DNA of 64,000 nucleotides from Bog-473 sp963706555 (GTDB taxonomy: Bacteria; Actinomycetota; Acidimicrobiia; Acidimicrobiales; RAAP-2): the NCBI GenBank assembly GCA_963706555.1, contig OY970164.1, positions 3,844,001-3,908,000 on the forward strand. The letters run 5' to 3'. The position numbers and the translations under genes were made by a program. Of the stretch, positions 25,567 to 35,177 are shown one piece after another. The first letter of the stretch is position 1, and each line of letters starts with the position of its first letter. Below the pieces are notes generated by a model that saw only the letters and a list, made by a program, of their open reading frames with translations, did not search any database and had not been told where the DNA came from.

Positions 25567-27144
25567 TCAACGAGGCGCGGAATGGCGGCCTTTTCGAGGT
25601 CGAGAATGGCGGCCTTTTCGGCGTCTGGTGAAGGCCCATGCGATTCCGCCCAGCAGGATCAGGCCGCCCACGGCAATGGCCACGACCGCGGCGAACGGCA
25701 GGGATGCCGTCGAAGACGTGGTCGTTGAAGTAGCCGCGGGCGTGGCCGCGTCAAATGCGACGACGCTCTTCGCTGATGGGACAAGCAGCAGACCTGCACC
25801 AACGCTCGCTGTCGGAAAGTGGTTGTCCGGTGTTCCGATGGCCGTCTGCTGCTTCGCCTCACCTGTACTCGCACTGAGCCCGTAGAGTTGACCGTTCTGC
25901 CCGATCGTCCATACCAAGCCGCCGGCGACGATGGGCGGTCCGCCCCCTATAGCGGAGCGCCAGAGCACCCGGAGGGCGGGGGGGGATTGAGTTGCGCGGA
26001 CGGCGATGATGCCCTCGATGCACGGGAGAAAGACAGTCAGACCAACGACTGCTGACCCACCGTCGATGTCATCGCGGCAGCCGGGATCAATGATTGCCTG
26101 CTGTTTGCCGATTCCTCCCAAATGCGCACCATCCAGGAGATAGGCAGTGTCGCTCTTATCGGCCACAACGACTTGGCCATCGGAAAGCAACGCAGGTGCC
26201 ATCGACATGTCGAGGTCGTCGGCGTTGTTTTGGGCCCAGTTGGACGGAGCGAAGTACTGCAGGAGCGAGAGGGAGGGAGAAAGCTCAAGCGCCGAATCGC
26301 TGTCGTCGTAAGGTTTACCTCCCGAAAGGACCGATCCGTTTCCGACAGCGACCCAGACGTGACCGCTGCCGTCGATGGCAGGTGCAGCGCCACCCATCCA
26401 GATTGCCCCCTGGCTGTTACCAGCAGCTGCGTCGACGGTGAAGTAGGTAGGCGTCCCGCCCGCCTCATTGACACCGATAACTCGGCCCCGGTACAGAGCG
26501 CAGTCACCGAAGTTCCCACCCATTGCGAAGATGACCTGCCCGGCGTCGAGGGCCAGACCCGTGCGTTGCAGGAGATTTGCAGGATCTGCGCCGGAGGGAT
26601 CCACGTGTTGCGTCAATTCGATCTTGCCCGAAGTGGCATTGAGGCCGACCAGCACATGGGAGGGATTTCCATGGATCAATTCGTCGGCCACCACGAAGAT
26701 CTCACCCCTCGACTGGTCAATGACAGGTGTGCCCGTGATACCGACGGTGGGCGTAATGTCGCCGCACGGAAGTCGTCCCGAGGGAACGGGAGTGGCCAGA
26801 TGCGCGGACCAGATCACCGCTCCGGTGCGAGAAGAGAGGGCATAGACGGTGTCGTTCTCTGTGGCAACATAGATACGACCAGAAAAGACCAATGGCTCAC
26901 CGTAGAGCTGTCCGTCGAGTGTGGGGGAGGTCCACGCCGGCGCCGCGGTGTTGACACTTCTCACCGACTCCGCTGTGCCCATGCCGGCAGGATCACCGTG
27001 ATACACAGTCCAGGAGCTCGCACCGGCGCCCGCTGGGCGGACTGTTGCGCCAGCAGGGGCGCTGCAGATCAACGCAGACGCGGCCAGTACACCTATGGCA
27101 CCTAGAAGGCGAGACAAGCCGCTCCAATTCCCCCCCCAGCGCAT
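25567..27144 (-). CDS. secreted, membrane-anchored PQQ-like beta-propeller protein
   Basis: About 525 residues from 'MRWGGNWSGLSRLLGAIGVL', a clear signal peptide ending 'SAPAGA' (an ATG at 27210 would be longer). The body has repeated PQQ/YVTN blades such as 'GRIYVATENDTVYALSSRTG', 'GLVWTIGQNGQLYGLSASTG' and 'GQVVVADKSDTAYLLDG'. The end has a Thr/Ser linker, a helix ('AAVVAIAVGGLILLGGIAWA') and a basic tail with the repeat 'RKGRHS'. So it is exported and held in the membrane with the propeller outside. The ligand is unknown; eight-bladed quinoprotein active-site residues are not evident. Confidence 0.8.
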   Translation of the reverse strand: MRWGGNWSGLSRLLGAIGVLAASALICSAPAGATVRPAGAGASSWTVYHGDPAGMGTAESVRSVNTAAPAWTSPTLDGQLYGEPLVFSGRIYVATENDTVYALSSRTGAVIWSAHLATPVPSGRLPCGDITPTVGITGTPVIDQSRGEIFVVADELIHGNPSHVLVGLNATSGKIELTQHVDPSGADPANLLQRTGLALDAGQVIFAMGGNFGDCALYRGRVIGVNEAGGTPTYFTVDAAAGNSQGAIWMGGAAPAIDGSGHVWVAVGNGSVLSGGKPYDDSDSALELSPSLSLLQYFAPSNWAQNNADDLDMSMAPALLSDGQVVVADKSDTAYLLDGAHLGGIGKQQAIIDPGCRDDIDGGSAVVGLTVFLPCIEGIIAVRATQSPPALRVLWRSAIGGGPPIVAGGLVWTIGQNGQLYGLSASTGEAKQQTAIGTPDNHFPTASVGAGLLLVPSAKSVVAFDAATPAATSTTTSSTASLPFAAVVAIAVGGLILLGGIAWAFTRRRKGRHSRPRKGRHSAPR

Positions 27145-27210
27145 CCGGGTGATTCTTTCAGACCGAGAGTGGCCCACGAACGGGTTCGGACAAGGTGCTG
27201 CGCCGACCAT

Positions 27211-27573
27211 TGAGATCGACTGATAGCCGCTGACGTGACTACATTGTGGCTACAAATCCCGGCTTAACCTGATTTTAGATGGCAAGCAGTGGGAGCAGAC
27301 CCGCTGGTCACGACGTGTTTTGACGAAGGCCGGTGAATGCCGAAAAGGACTAGAACGGACTTTAATCCAAAGGGTGCCGCACGGCTGCGGGTCAGGTCTC
27401 AAGTGCCTGCCAAAAGCCACCCGGAGGATCGGAGTAGCTGCGGACCCGGGACAATGCAGCGCGGCCGGGCACGCGGGTCGGGCCGACTCAGGCACCCGGG
27501 ACTGTCAACGGATTTGTCAACGCAACTAGGTAGAACGCGTGGAAATGTGTCAGAACTCCCGCGCACAGTCCGC
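27211..27573. other. no gene seen
   Basis: About 360 bases between the beta-propeller gene and the tRNA-derived copy. Open frames here run through into the tRNA-like sequence and look spurious. Confidence 0.4.
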
Positions 27574-27618
27574 CTGGGGGTCAAGAGGTCGGGAGTTCAA
27601 ATCTCCCCAGCCCGACTA
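27574..27618 (+). repeat. displaced tRNA-Pro 3' end (att-like)
   Basis: Aligns without gaps to tRNA-Pro bases 23209-23253 (39/45). The first 17 bases and the last 11 are identical. The T stem differs as GGGAG/CTCCC against CCGGG/CCCGG yet still pairs, so it comes from a functional tRNA and not from decay. It is the likely host 3' end pushed aside by integration. Confidence 0.65.
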
Positions 27619-27629
27619 AAAAGTGCAGT

Positions 27630-27885
27630 TCAGACGGGAGGCGGATTTCCGTTCCGTTGGCCCGACGAGCCGTCCCAACGAAATCCACGCGCAACACGCG
27701 AACTTGATCCATCTCCACCGGCATCTTCGTAGGTCGCTCCACGAGCCGCGCCGCGAGCCATGTCCATTGCGTCGGCCACTGCTCTGAGGTCGCCGGGATA
27801 CAAGTGCGCATACGTGCGCAAGAACACGGCCGGACCGTGTCCGAGTGCCGCGAGGGGAGCCTCCCCGTCGTCGTGCTCCACAATG
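27630..27885 (-). pseudogene. tyrosine integrase, C-terminal remnant
   Basis: The frame reads 'APLAALGHGPAVFLRTYAHL' and then 'YPGDLRAVADAMDMARG', the end of a phage-type integrase with the 'LGH' histidine and the 'TYAHL' tyrosine. No upstream catalytic Arg or His-x-x-Arg is found. It lies 12 bases beyond the displaced tRNA end, where an integrase of a further element would be expected. Confidence 0.6.
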
Positions 27886-27989
27886 TCCTCGCAGAGTCTC
27901 CGACTGCCCCACTCGTGCCCTTTGAAGCGAGTTAGCTGACGGCAAATGTCGGCAACCCAGATACCGTTCGAGGCTCGTGCACCGGTGAT

Positions 27990-28275
27990 CTAGACCCACA
28001 AATCGCCGCCGATGTCGGTGAACGGATCCATGTCGCTAGGGAGGCGGCCGGCCTTGGTCAGCGTGAACTGGCTCGCCGGATGGGCACGAGCCAAGCAGCC
28101 ATCGACCGCCTCGAGTCGGGGGAGTCGGAGCGACTCTCACGACGCTCCAACGGGTCGCCACCGCATTAAGGCTCGGTAAATGTGGAGCTGAAACCAACGA
28201 CCTGAAATCGACTCCCGTGCTCGAAGTCGGAGCGGATCCGTCCCCGCGTTTTCCCCACGCGGCAACGAACATCAG
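27990..28275 (+). pseudogene. XRE-family HTH regulator, fragment
   Basis: Translation gives 'IAADVGERIHVAREAAGLGQ' then 'RELARRMGTSQAAIDRLESG', a classic XRE helix-turn-helix. After 'ESGESE' (about 28,128) a one-base shift gives 'ATLTTLQRVATALRLG', the usual end of that domain. No good start codon is present. It may once have been an antitoxin or element regulator. Confidence 0.6.
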
Positions 28276-28315
28276 GGTGAATCAACGGTCACCAGCGGTA
28301 AGCATTGTTTGTACT

Positions 28316-28460
28316 TCACCTGGGGAAATACTTGATTTCGCAGGTCAGGCACAACGAGACGATTAAATCCAGCTTCGACGGGTGGCGTCGATCGACAAGT
28401 CGAGCTGACTCACTGCCGCAGGTGCCGCACCTGCCAATCCTTGCCCATTCGAGTACAGGT
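28316..28460 (-). pseudogene. possible zinc-ribbon gene fragment
   Basis: The frame reads 'RIGRCGTCGSESARLVDRRH' then 'LIVSLCLTCEIKYFPR' to a stop: two CxxC pairs 25-30 residues apart. No start codon fits just upstream, so it may be a remnant or a chance frame. Confidence 0.25.
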
Positions 28461-28499
28461 ATCTGACGGGCCTCCTCACGCTCTCTTCGATGAGGCCAT

Positions 28500-28883
28500 A
28501 TGTTGGAAATGACGGAGTTGGAGGAGTTTCTCTTCCTGCGAGCACGGGGGGAGATACACACGGTCGAGGATCGCAGGAGCAGTGAAGACCGCCGTACAGA
28601 GAATTCGGCGCCTCCGGACGGGGTCGAACGTCGCTGCGGTGAGCGACGCAAGGGTGAGCGCCGCCGGAAGGGTGGTCAAATGTCTCTAGGCGTTTGGCTT
28701 GAGTTCATTCCTCACACGAAGAGGGCGGTTCGTTACTATCACTGCGCAAGTGTGAGAAACGATCAGACCGCGTGCGAGATGGACACTTCTGGAATGAAGG
28801 TCCTGTGGGGGAGAACATGGACCAACTTGGACATTGAAATGCAATGTCGGGGGTGTCGTGTGGCTGTCACGAATACCGACTAA
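28500..28883 (+). CDS. small hypothetical protein with Arg/Glu-rich linker
   Basis: 127 residues. An N-terminal helix ('MTELEEFLFLRARGEI') is followed by a highly charged segment with the repeated 'DRRSSEDRR', 'ERRCGERRKGERRRKG' pattern often seen as a flexible linker, then a possible small domain ending 'QCRGCRVAV'. GAGG lies five bases before the ATG. Function unknown. Confidence 0.4.
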   Translation: MLEMTELEEFLFLRARGEIHTVEDRRSSEDRRTENSAPPDGVERRCGERRKGERRRKGGQMSLGVWLEFIPHTKRAVRYYHCASVRNDQTACEMDTSGMKVLWGRTWTNLDIEMQCRGCRVAVTNTD

Positions 28884-29252
28884 GCCGCCAGCAGCCCTAT
28901 CAAACCCAGTCCCGCTGGCTCTGTAGTGGTGCCTGGGGTGTGTGTCCCAGGAGCGCATACCAGCCATTCCCCGGTCGGTCCCTGCGCGGTCCTGCGGGTC
29001 GGGCCATCTTGGGCGCCGATGCGTCACCCCTGGCGCCTAATCCTCACTCGCCTCTTGGCGCTGCGACGTTCGTTCGGACTGTCTGAGCTTGGCATTGGCC
29101 GACGGGATCTCGCGGGGATATGGGGTGGCAACACCGCACCTGAGCGACAACAGATGATGGCCAGGTGGAGAGCGGCATAAGCGCTATGGGCGAGGGGCGG
29201 ATCGCTCGGTACGCTCCGTTTCGATGGGCGGGCGTCGGGTAGAGGTTTCGTG
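28884..29252. other. no gene seen
   Basis: About 370 bases of low coding potential on both strands. Confidence 0.35.
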
Positions 29253-29408
29253 GTGACAATTCCTGAAGAGTCCGCCCGTGGAGCCGAATTTATCGCGGAA
29301 GCAATCGCAGAGGAATACGAAGAAGACGCCACCTTGCCCGGACCGGAAGAGGCGACAAGCCTTCTCGTGAGAATCAGAAAGATCGAGGAACGATTGGCCA
29401 ACTATTGA
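29253..29408 (+). CDS. very small acidic protein
   Basis: 51 residues from a GTG with AGAGG seven bases upstream: 'TIPEESARGAEFIAEAIAEE' then 'LLVRIRKIEERLANY'. It is helical and acidic, with natural composition. No family is recognised. Confidence 0.4.
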   Translation: MTIPEESARGAEFIAEAIAEEYEEDATLPGPEEATSLLVRIRKIEERLANY

Positions 29409-29535
29409 GCAATATCTTGGGTCGCCACCCTCTGAGGCCGGAATGCTGGAGGAGCGGCTCTCCGATGAGTGAGGGCAAGCAGGGGAGTGGCGTGATCACA
29501 AGATCATCACACGTGACGGCGGAACTTGACCTCGA

Positions 29536-31152
29536 TCATGACAATCCGTTTATTAGCTCGTGGTAATCGCTCGTCAGAACCTTTTCGTACTTCTCAATGG
29601 ACGAACTAGTTACTGATGTTTCCTTCCCGTGGTCGATGGCTTCGTACAGTTTGTTCAACTTGCGGGTGGTCGCGTCCAGGGACGCTGCTTTTGCGCTGAG
29701 CCGAGCCGGGAAGGCATACCCGTTGAGCGAGCCGTCGAACTCAGCAAACTGCTGCGCTGCGTTGTATGCGAATGTTCTGAGGCAAGACTCTGAAGACGGG
29801 CAAGCCGAGAATTGTTTCTCATACTGCGCAAGCTCATTGACAAGAACCCCAAAGGTGGTTTGAAGGTCGGAGCGGACAGCGGCGGCGGATCCGCTCTTAG
29901 TGGTCGCCGGAAGTGTCGGACCCCCAACCTTTTGCCCGATGATCGCGGATGAGTAGACCTGATCGCCGCCTAACGCGAGCCCGCCACTCACGACATAGAC
30001 ACAGACCTCGTTTTCGATCTTCGTCGTGATCTTTGAATAGTCACCTGGCGGTAACGGGATGCCGTAGTTCGATTCGTCTGAATTTTGGAACAGCAATCCG
30101 GATACTGGCGTCAAACTCGACTCGTCGAGAACCGAGCCACATTCCATCGGGAACCCACCCACGCCGGAGAACTCCCACACTCCCGCACGGGGATCCCAGG
30201 CAAAGTGATTCGTCTGGCGACTCCCGTTGTAGACCGAACCCTGGCGAATTTCCGCAAGCTCTTGTCCCACGCTGTCGGCTCCGCCACCGCTGACAAAGGG
30301 GGCTTTGGTGGGAGCGCTCCCCCTGTCCACAAAACTTTGCCAATATGACGCGAGCTGCGGCAGATATGAAGCGACTGGGATTGGTGGGATAGCAGTCGGA
30401 GTCGGATTGAACGGTCCGCCTGCTTGGCCCTCGCTTGATGGTGGACCGGCCAGGTCAAATGGAAGCAATGCGGGCTGTCCGCCGTTCGACCCGGCGTACC
30501 CTGTGTCAAAACTCAATCGCCATGACGTTGCGCTCGTCGCCTTGGTGAGAATTTCCAAAGCCATCCATGGTCCCTGCTGATTCAGGCCAGAACTCGTAGT
30601 GACATCACCGGTGGTCGTGATGGAGGCGAGGAAGTAGAGCGGATATGAGCTCTGAGGCGGGACGATCGTGTGGATATCGCCAATCGGTGGGTCCGGCTTA
30701 CCGATGACGCAGAGGCCGTTCGGATACGCGCAGTCATCAATCGTCGCGTTCAGCATGGATCCAGGGGAGGCGAGCTGGGTCAGCGCACGCGTATCGTTGG
30801 TATCGAGAGCGGAGTTCCAGGCCTTCCACATCGCGGTGGCGACCACCTGGGCTTGGAGAGGCGTGATGAGCGACGACGAACCCGGGGGCCCGGCTTCGAA
30901 AAGCGATGAGGGGAGCGTCATGGGCGGGCCCACGATGAGCTTCCCGGGTGCAGGCCTCGTCGAGTTCGCGCCTGCCGGGGGGATAGCAAGGACGCAAGTG
31001 ACGATTGCCATCGCCGAGAGGCACAAGATCGCGCCCCCGCGTTGCCAGCCTATTCCGAACGCTTGCCGAGACCGCGGAGCAGGAACAGTGGCCCGTCGGG
31101 CGCTGTTTGAGCGTCTGAAGAAATCGACTCTGGGCAAAATCGAGTCATTCAT
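29536..31152 (-). CDS. secreted hypothetical protein
   Basis: 538 residues. A basic N-terminus ('RRSNSARRATVPAPRSRQAF') leads to one hydrophobic segment (about 38-62, 'GGAILCLSAMAIVTCVLAIP') that could be a signal peptide or membrane anchor. The long exported part is Ser/Thr/Pro/Gly-rich, with pairs of Cys ('DDCAYPNGLCV', 'FSACPSSESCL') that may form disulfides. I recognise no domain. GC-biased codons support a real gene. Confidence 0.7.
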   Translation of the reverse strand: MNDSILPRVDFFRRSNSARRATVPAPRSRQAFGIGWQRGGAILCLSAMAIVTCVLAIPPAGANSTRPAPGKLIVGPPMTLPSSLFEAGPPGSSSLITPLQAQVVATAMWKAWNSALDTNDTRALTQLASPGSMLNATIDDCAYPNGLCVIGKPDPPIGDIHTIVPPQSSYPLYFLASITTTGDVTTSSGLNQQGPWMALEILTKATSATSWRLSFDTGYAGSNGGQPALLPFDLAGPPSSEGQAGGPFNPTPTAIPPIPVASYLPQLASYWQSFVDRGSAPTKAPFVSGGGADSVGQELAEIRQGSVYNGSRQTNHFAWDPRAGVWEFSGVGGFPMECGSVLDESSLTPVSGLLFQNSDESNYGIPLPPGDYSKITTKIENEVCVYVVSGGLALGGDQVYSSAIIGQKVGGPTLPATTKSGSAAAVRSDLQTTFGVLVNELAQYEKQFSACPSSESCLRTFAYNAAQQFAEFDGSLNGYAFPARLSAKAASLDATTRKLNKLYEAIDHGKETSVTSSSIEKYEKVLTSDYHELINGLS

Positions 31153-31534
31153 TGCTCTATGGTGGCGTGCTCATTTCTCCACCGGGGTGCAATCCGGGTG
31201 CGATTCGGTGGCCGGCAGTTGGCTGTGGATGCAATCCGAACGGCTGTCCGTTGAGCGGTCTTGGGCATCCTCCGAAAGGCGCTACTTCTCCGGAGCTTCT
31301 ATGGCAGATCTCTATCCAGCGCAGGCTGACGACGCGACACCCGGAGAGCTCGTGCCCGCCGAAGTGATCGCCACCGGGGAGGACACACACCGTTTCCAAG
31401 ACCGTCCCCGTCGTCCGAGTCCCGCGCCGGTCCCAAGAACTCGCTCGCTCGTCGAGGCGAGTCCGAGCTATTTGTGTGTGCGCAGCCCGACCTGCTGGGG
31501 GGAGACGAGCGAAAAATCGCCCCCCAGTGAGCTC
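31153..31534. other. no gene seen
   Basis: About 380 bases upstream of the secreted protein. It probably contains its promoter; the frames present are arginine-rich shadows. Confidence 0.35.
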
Positions 31535-32030
31535 GACCGAGCCTTCCCACAAGAGGTGGCGGGCGCGCTCGTCGAGGGCGCGTCGCTGCGCCGGCAGAGT
31601 CACGGGAGCGCCCCTGATGCCGCCGGCGCCACCGGGGCCGTCCTATTGGCCGCCGTACGCGATGTTGCTCGTGGCCGCTCGCAACGGCGGTCGAGCCGCT
31701 TCGGCAGCGGAGGGAATGAGACGGGTCCCAACGCCGGTGCGGGTGCTGCGCTCGCGCCCGGCGTCGCGAGACCTCGTCGCGCCAATCTCGGTGGATGCGA
31801 ACCCGGGATGGGTAGCGAGGGAAATCGCATCGGTACCGACCGCAGCGCAGCGCGCCTGGAGCTCGAATGCGAACAGCAAGTTGGCCAGCTTGGACTGGGC
31901 GTAAGCCCGGACCTTGTTGCTGGAGCGCTCACCGAACAGGTCGTCCCACCGGATGCGTCCCACACTGAGGCCGTAGGGAGGCCAGTTCGCCCTGCCCCGA
32001 TGTGCCGTTCCGCTGCAGCTGCTGCCAAGG
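31535..32030 (-). pseudogene. short-chain dehydrogenase/reductase, broken
   Basis: The frame keeps the SDR catalytic block 'RAYAQSKLANLLFAFELQ' (Tyr-x-x-x-Lys) and 'ATHPGFASTEI', and after a TAG at about 31,643 it continues in the same frame to 'HLLWEGSVELTGG', the typical SDR end. The N-terminal Rossmann glycine motif is missing. It resembles retinol-dehydrogenase-like SDRs. Confidence 0.65.
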
Positions 32031-32170
32031 TGCTTAGTCGGCCGGACGCTTGATGGACCCACGTGCTGGACGCAACCGCGTTACAACCAGCCCCCACCGA
32101 GACCGCGCCTAGCCGACGCGAGAATCATCAGTAGGCGAGAGGGGGGATGTCGGTCCCTCCTCTCGTCGCA

Positions 32171-32482
32171 TCAGGCCCTCTTGTTCTTCAGGACCATCCG
32201 AGGAGTACGCCGGCGGTCGACGAACTGGCCGTCGAGATCAACGATTTCGTGCAGTTCCATGACCCGAACGACACTCGCTCCTTTCATGTCAGCGAAGGAG
32301 TTGAGCATCGCGGCCAGGTGACATCCGATGGAGGGATCAGGACAGGGATTGTCCGTGAGCCACAGGCGAGCGCCCTCGACGGCCTTGAAGAAGCGATCGT
32401 CCTCCCACGGAACCCGACGGCGCGTTTCAGGAAAGATGAATGGATTGCAAACGACCAAGGCCCTCTGATACCAGTGCGACAT
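32171..32482 (-). CDS. hypothetical protein
   Basis: 103 residues from 'MSHWYQRALVVCNPFIFPET', with AAGG six bases upstream. Helical segments such as 'FFKAVEGARLWLTDNPC' and a basic tail. No family is recognised. The composition and codon bias look real. Confidence 0.5.
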   Translation of the reverse strand: MSHWYQRALVVCNPFIFPETRRRVPWEDDRFFKAVEGARLWLTDNPCPDPSIGCHLAAMLNSFADMKGASVVRVMELHEIVDLDGQFVDRRRTPRMVLKNKRA

Positions 32483-32755
32483 TGTCGCCTTGGTAACACG
32501 CCGCTCGGCCACGGATGTTGTTGCCCCGTTTGGCGCCAAACCAAACCTCCCAGATCTTCTGAACCAGCTCGCCCGGTCAGATCGTCAAGAGAATGAACTT
32601 CTTCGCTCCATTCTCTTCCCCCAGCCCACCAGACTGACAGGTCGGCGCCACAGTGGAATAGGGTCGAAAGTCTCTTTCTGGCTCGAGGAGCCTTGCCCCT
32701 GGTGCCCGCTGCTCGTCGACGTCTTTTCTTCAGCCACAGAGAGGATGGCAGTGGC

Positions 32756-32923
32756 TTAGCTCGGCTTCTTGTACACCAAAAGACATTGGGCGTGCTCCTG
32801 AATCTTGAAGGTCCCGGCGAACTCCCATCCGTCACTGCCTGCGTTGTTAAGCCTCGCCAAGATGGCACTTTGGCTGATTTCCGTGCTCGGTAGTTCGAGT
32901 TTGTATTGCCATGTTGTGGTCAT
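32756..32923 (-). CDS. DUF4177-like small protein
   Basis: 55 residues: 'TTTWQYKLELPSTEISQSAI', then 'LNNAGSDGWEFAGTFKI' and 'CLLVYKKPS'. The 'LN..G..GWE..G' core and the final aromatic-Lys-Lys strand fit the DUF4177 fold, which has no assigned activity. Confidence 0.55.
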   Translation of the reverse strand: MTTTWQYKLELPSTEISQSAILARLNNAGSDGWEFAGTFKIQEHAQCLLVYKKPS

Positions 32924-34519
32924 AACCCTGACTGTTCCTGCTTGGGGCGCCGCCGATATCCGTGGCACCAGCTAAATCGAGTGTGTACCGTCCTCGGAGA
33001 AATAGAGCCCTTGCGACGGCGTCAGATACCGTCCCGGTGGAGGCAAGAGGCAACGGGCACGTACATCAAGGCGAAGCGGCCAAACCGAATGCAGCACCTG
33101 ACACCCACCCGACAGGGGTGGCCTGGCTCTCAGCAGCAGAGGGGAACGACGCCGTCCCCTTCGGGGCGCCTTCCACTCGCCTGCCTGACATACTTCCAAT
33201 CCACGGCGGGGTTTCCGACGACTGGCGTCCTTAGGGGCGCCTTTCGTCGCGCTTGAGGCCATTTAGGCGCACGCTGTAGCTGAACACCCGTGCGCGTCAG
33301 CCCGCGGACCCGTGGTTGGGCGGACACAGGAGGAGATTCCCGCCATCCACGGACCCGGTCGACCGGCCCAGAAGGATGAGCCGCTTCAACAGGAAGCAAG
33401 GGGCAGCAAGTTAACGGTGCTATCCCGGACCATTACAGGCCCGTGTCAATTTGGTCCGACGCCACCACAAGGCGCTATCGTCCGACGGTCGCCCCTCTCT
33501 CAAACAACGGGAATAGGTGCGGCGGCTGGAGGCTGTCGTGCGTCAGGGAATCGTACGGGCCCTTGAATGGGAAGTCTTGCCAAAGAGCCTGGCTTCCTGC
33601 ATGGGCCTTGGAAAAAGAGCTCTCGCAGGGGAGCTTCGGAGTGCACGTGAGTTGGCCGTCTTGCGGTGCGTGGACGATCGCGGAAAGAAGGTAACCGTCA
33701 TCGGCGCCGGCGCGCACGTTCGAAAACTGCTTGGAAATGGTCCCACGAGTGGTCGCAACGAAGTGAACCTCAACGAGGAACTATTTCCCGTTGTTCTCAA
33801 CGGCTGGCTGAACTCGGATGGATAGCACGTACCGAAGTGCAACGGTGGGCGAATGTCTGACTGCGGCGTCCCGGCAAAGGTTGTCGACGACTGTCGTCGA
33901 CATGAACAAGTCTGAGTAGCCCCGCTGGCGGCGCACTGCCCGGACGCGAACAGGCCCCCGCGTCGCACGGGGACCTGCTCCGGCACGTCATTGGGCCTCA
34001 CCATTCAGATCCACTTCATGGGGGCTTGATACACAACGGCCCTTACCGGTTCGTCGGCGGACCGAGAGCGATAACCAGGTTCCAGAGGTGTACGTCATAC
34101 ACTTACGCCGTTCCCGATCCGGCTTCAGCGGTCCTGCGGTGGCTCATGACGCCAAACACAGGCGAGCGGCTCAGTTCCTCCAGGAGCTGGTCCACCGGCC
34201 GAACTGGGAACGTCATGGTGAGGGCTGAATCCCATGTCTCGGCCATGCCGCGGGGCGAAGATCTCGGCCGCGGTCGAGATGTTGCGACGTAGGTGTATCA
34301 CGACCCCGAGTGGACGCATCTGAACGGTTGGCGCCCATGGCAGGTGCAGAGCAGGCCCCCGTTAGCTGCGGGGGCTTGTTCACGTTTACGGGGTCACCTC
34401 CGGTCGATGCCGTGACCCATGAACCGCTCATGCCCGAACCCGGCAATCAGGAACTGCCTCGCGACTTGGAGCGGTCGCCTCAACGATTGAAACCAGCAAT
34501 TTTTGGGTATCAGATCAGT
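32924..34519. other. mostly non-coding accessory DNA
   Basis: About 1.6 kb with no convincing gene. The best frame is + 33517-33825 (102 residues, 'SARELAVLRCVDDRGKKVTV'), which has passable codon use but no ribosome site or family. Decay of older mobile DNA is likely. Confidence 0.35.
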
Positions 34520-34801
34520 ATGAAGGTTTGGGTCTATTACAACTCAGCGATTAGCGAGGCAAGCATCCACGAACATGAGCCTCCAGTCGGTTTCGGCGGT
34601 CAGGGATATGCCGTCGGCCCGATCGAGCTCGGTGGGGATCTGGTGAACGACTACAGGGTCGCGAAAGAGGCCTGGCATGACGCGCACCTTCACTTCGTTG
34701 CGGCGGTGCGGGAGGCTCAAGAGCTAGACGAGATCGATTGGGACAGCTGCCTCCTCGAAACGTCAAGCGCGGGAATCCGAGCTGGCGGGTACGGCACTTG
34801 A
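34520..34801 (+). CDS. small hypothetical protein, paralog A
   Basis: 93 residues from 'MKVWVYYNSAISEASIHEHE'. It shares 'EHEPP', 'IGPIEL'-like 'VGPIELGGDLV' and 'AKEAWHDAHLHFVAAVREA' with the gene at 37507, at matching positions. The last part is a clear amphipathic helix. No known family. The frame stays open upstream to 34310, but the similarity begins at this ATG. Confidence 0.6.
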   Translation: MKVWVYYNSAISEASIHEHEPPVGFGGQGYAVGPIELGGDLVNDYRVAKEAWHDAHLHFVAAVREAQELDEIDWDSCLLETSSAGIRAGGYGT

Positions 34802-35177
34802 GCATGTAAGGCCTGCCCGATTTCGGCGGAGGCGCCGAATCGCAACCTGCTGCGGTGGCCCCATCTTCTGCATTCCGGCGTCGGTGCGTGTCGATCCACG
34901 TGCACAGTAGTGAGACACACCTGGACCACCCCAGGATCGTTGGAAGTCGGCGTCTTCGCTGCCTTTGCGACGTCCCTCACGTCAATGAATCAGACCTTCG
35001 CTCCAGCCTCGACGTCGACGCCCACGCCACGCTAATCTCGCCCAGATGTCCCACGTCGAAACGGCGACAGGAGCCGAGATTCGACGCGCGTCTTGCCCAC
35101 ACCTTCGGACCCCCCTTGGCGCTTTGCCCCCGGTCGGGTCCCGGGCGAGGTAGGTGACCCAACAGTGGAGGTGCCAG
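34802..35177. other. no gene seen
   Basis: About 375 bases between paralog A and the VOC gene. No good frame; it should contain the VOC promoter. Confidence 0.35.

Larger units (their letters stand above)
23176..27618 (+). mobile_element. tRNA-Pro-linked genomic islet (metal export cargo)
   Basis: The 45 bases from the anticodon loop to just past the tRNA end (23209-23253) recur without gaps at 27574-27618 with 39 of 45 identical. Between them lie a CDF exporter, an ArsR repressor and a secreted beta-propeller protein. This is the layout left when an element integrates in a tRNA 3' end and pushes the old end to its far side. No integrase is inside; an integrase 3' remnant lies just beyond 27,618. 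Confidence 0.6.

Noticed and set aside
27337..27732. Plus-strand ORF with 'GVQISPARL' and minus-strand ORF ending 'LGRFELPTS'
   Set aside because: Both motifs are the well-known spurious translations of tRNA sequence, which supports the tRNA-derived repeat and not a protein.
33517..33825. 102-codon ORF in the accessory gap
   Set aside because: Codon use is passable, but it has no ribosome site, no family and a competing frame on the other strand; left as non-coding.
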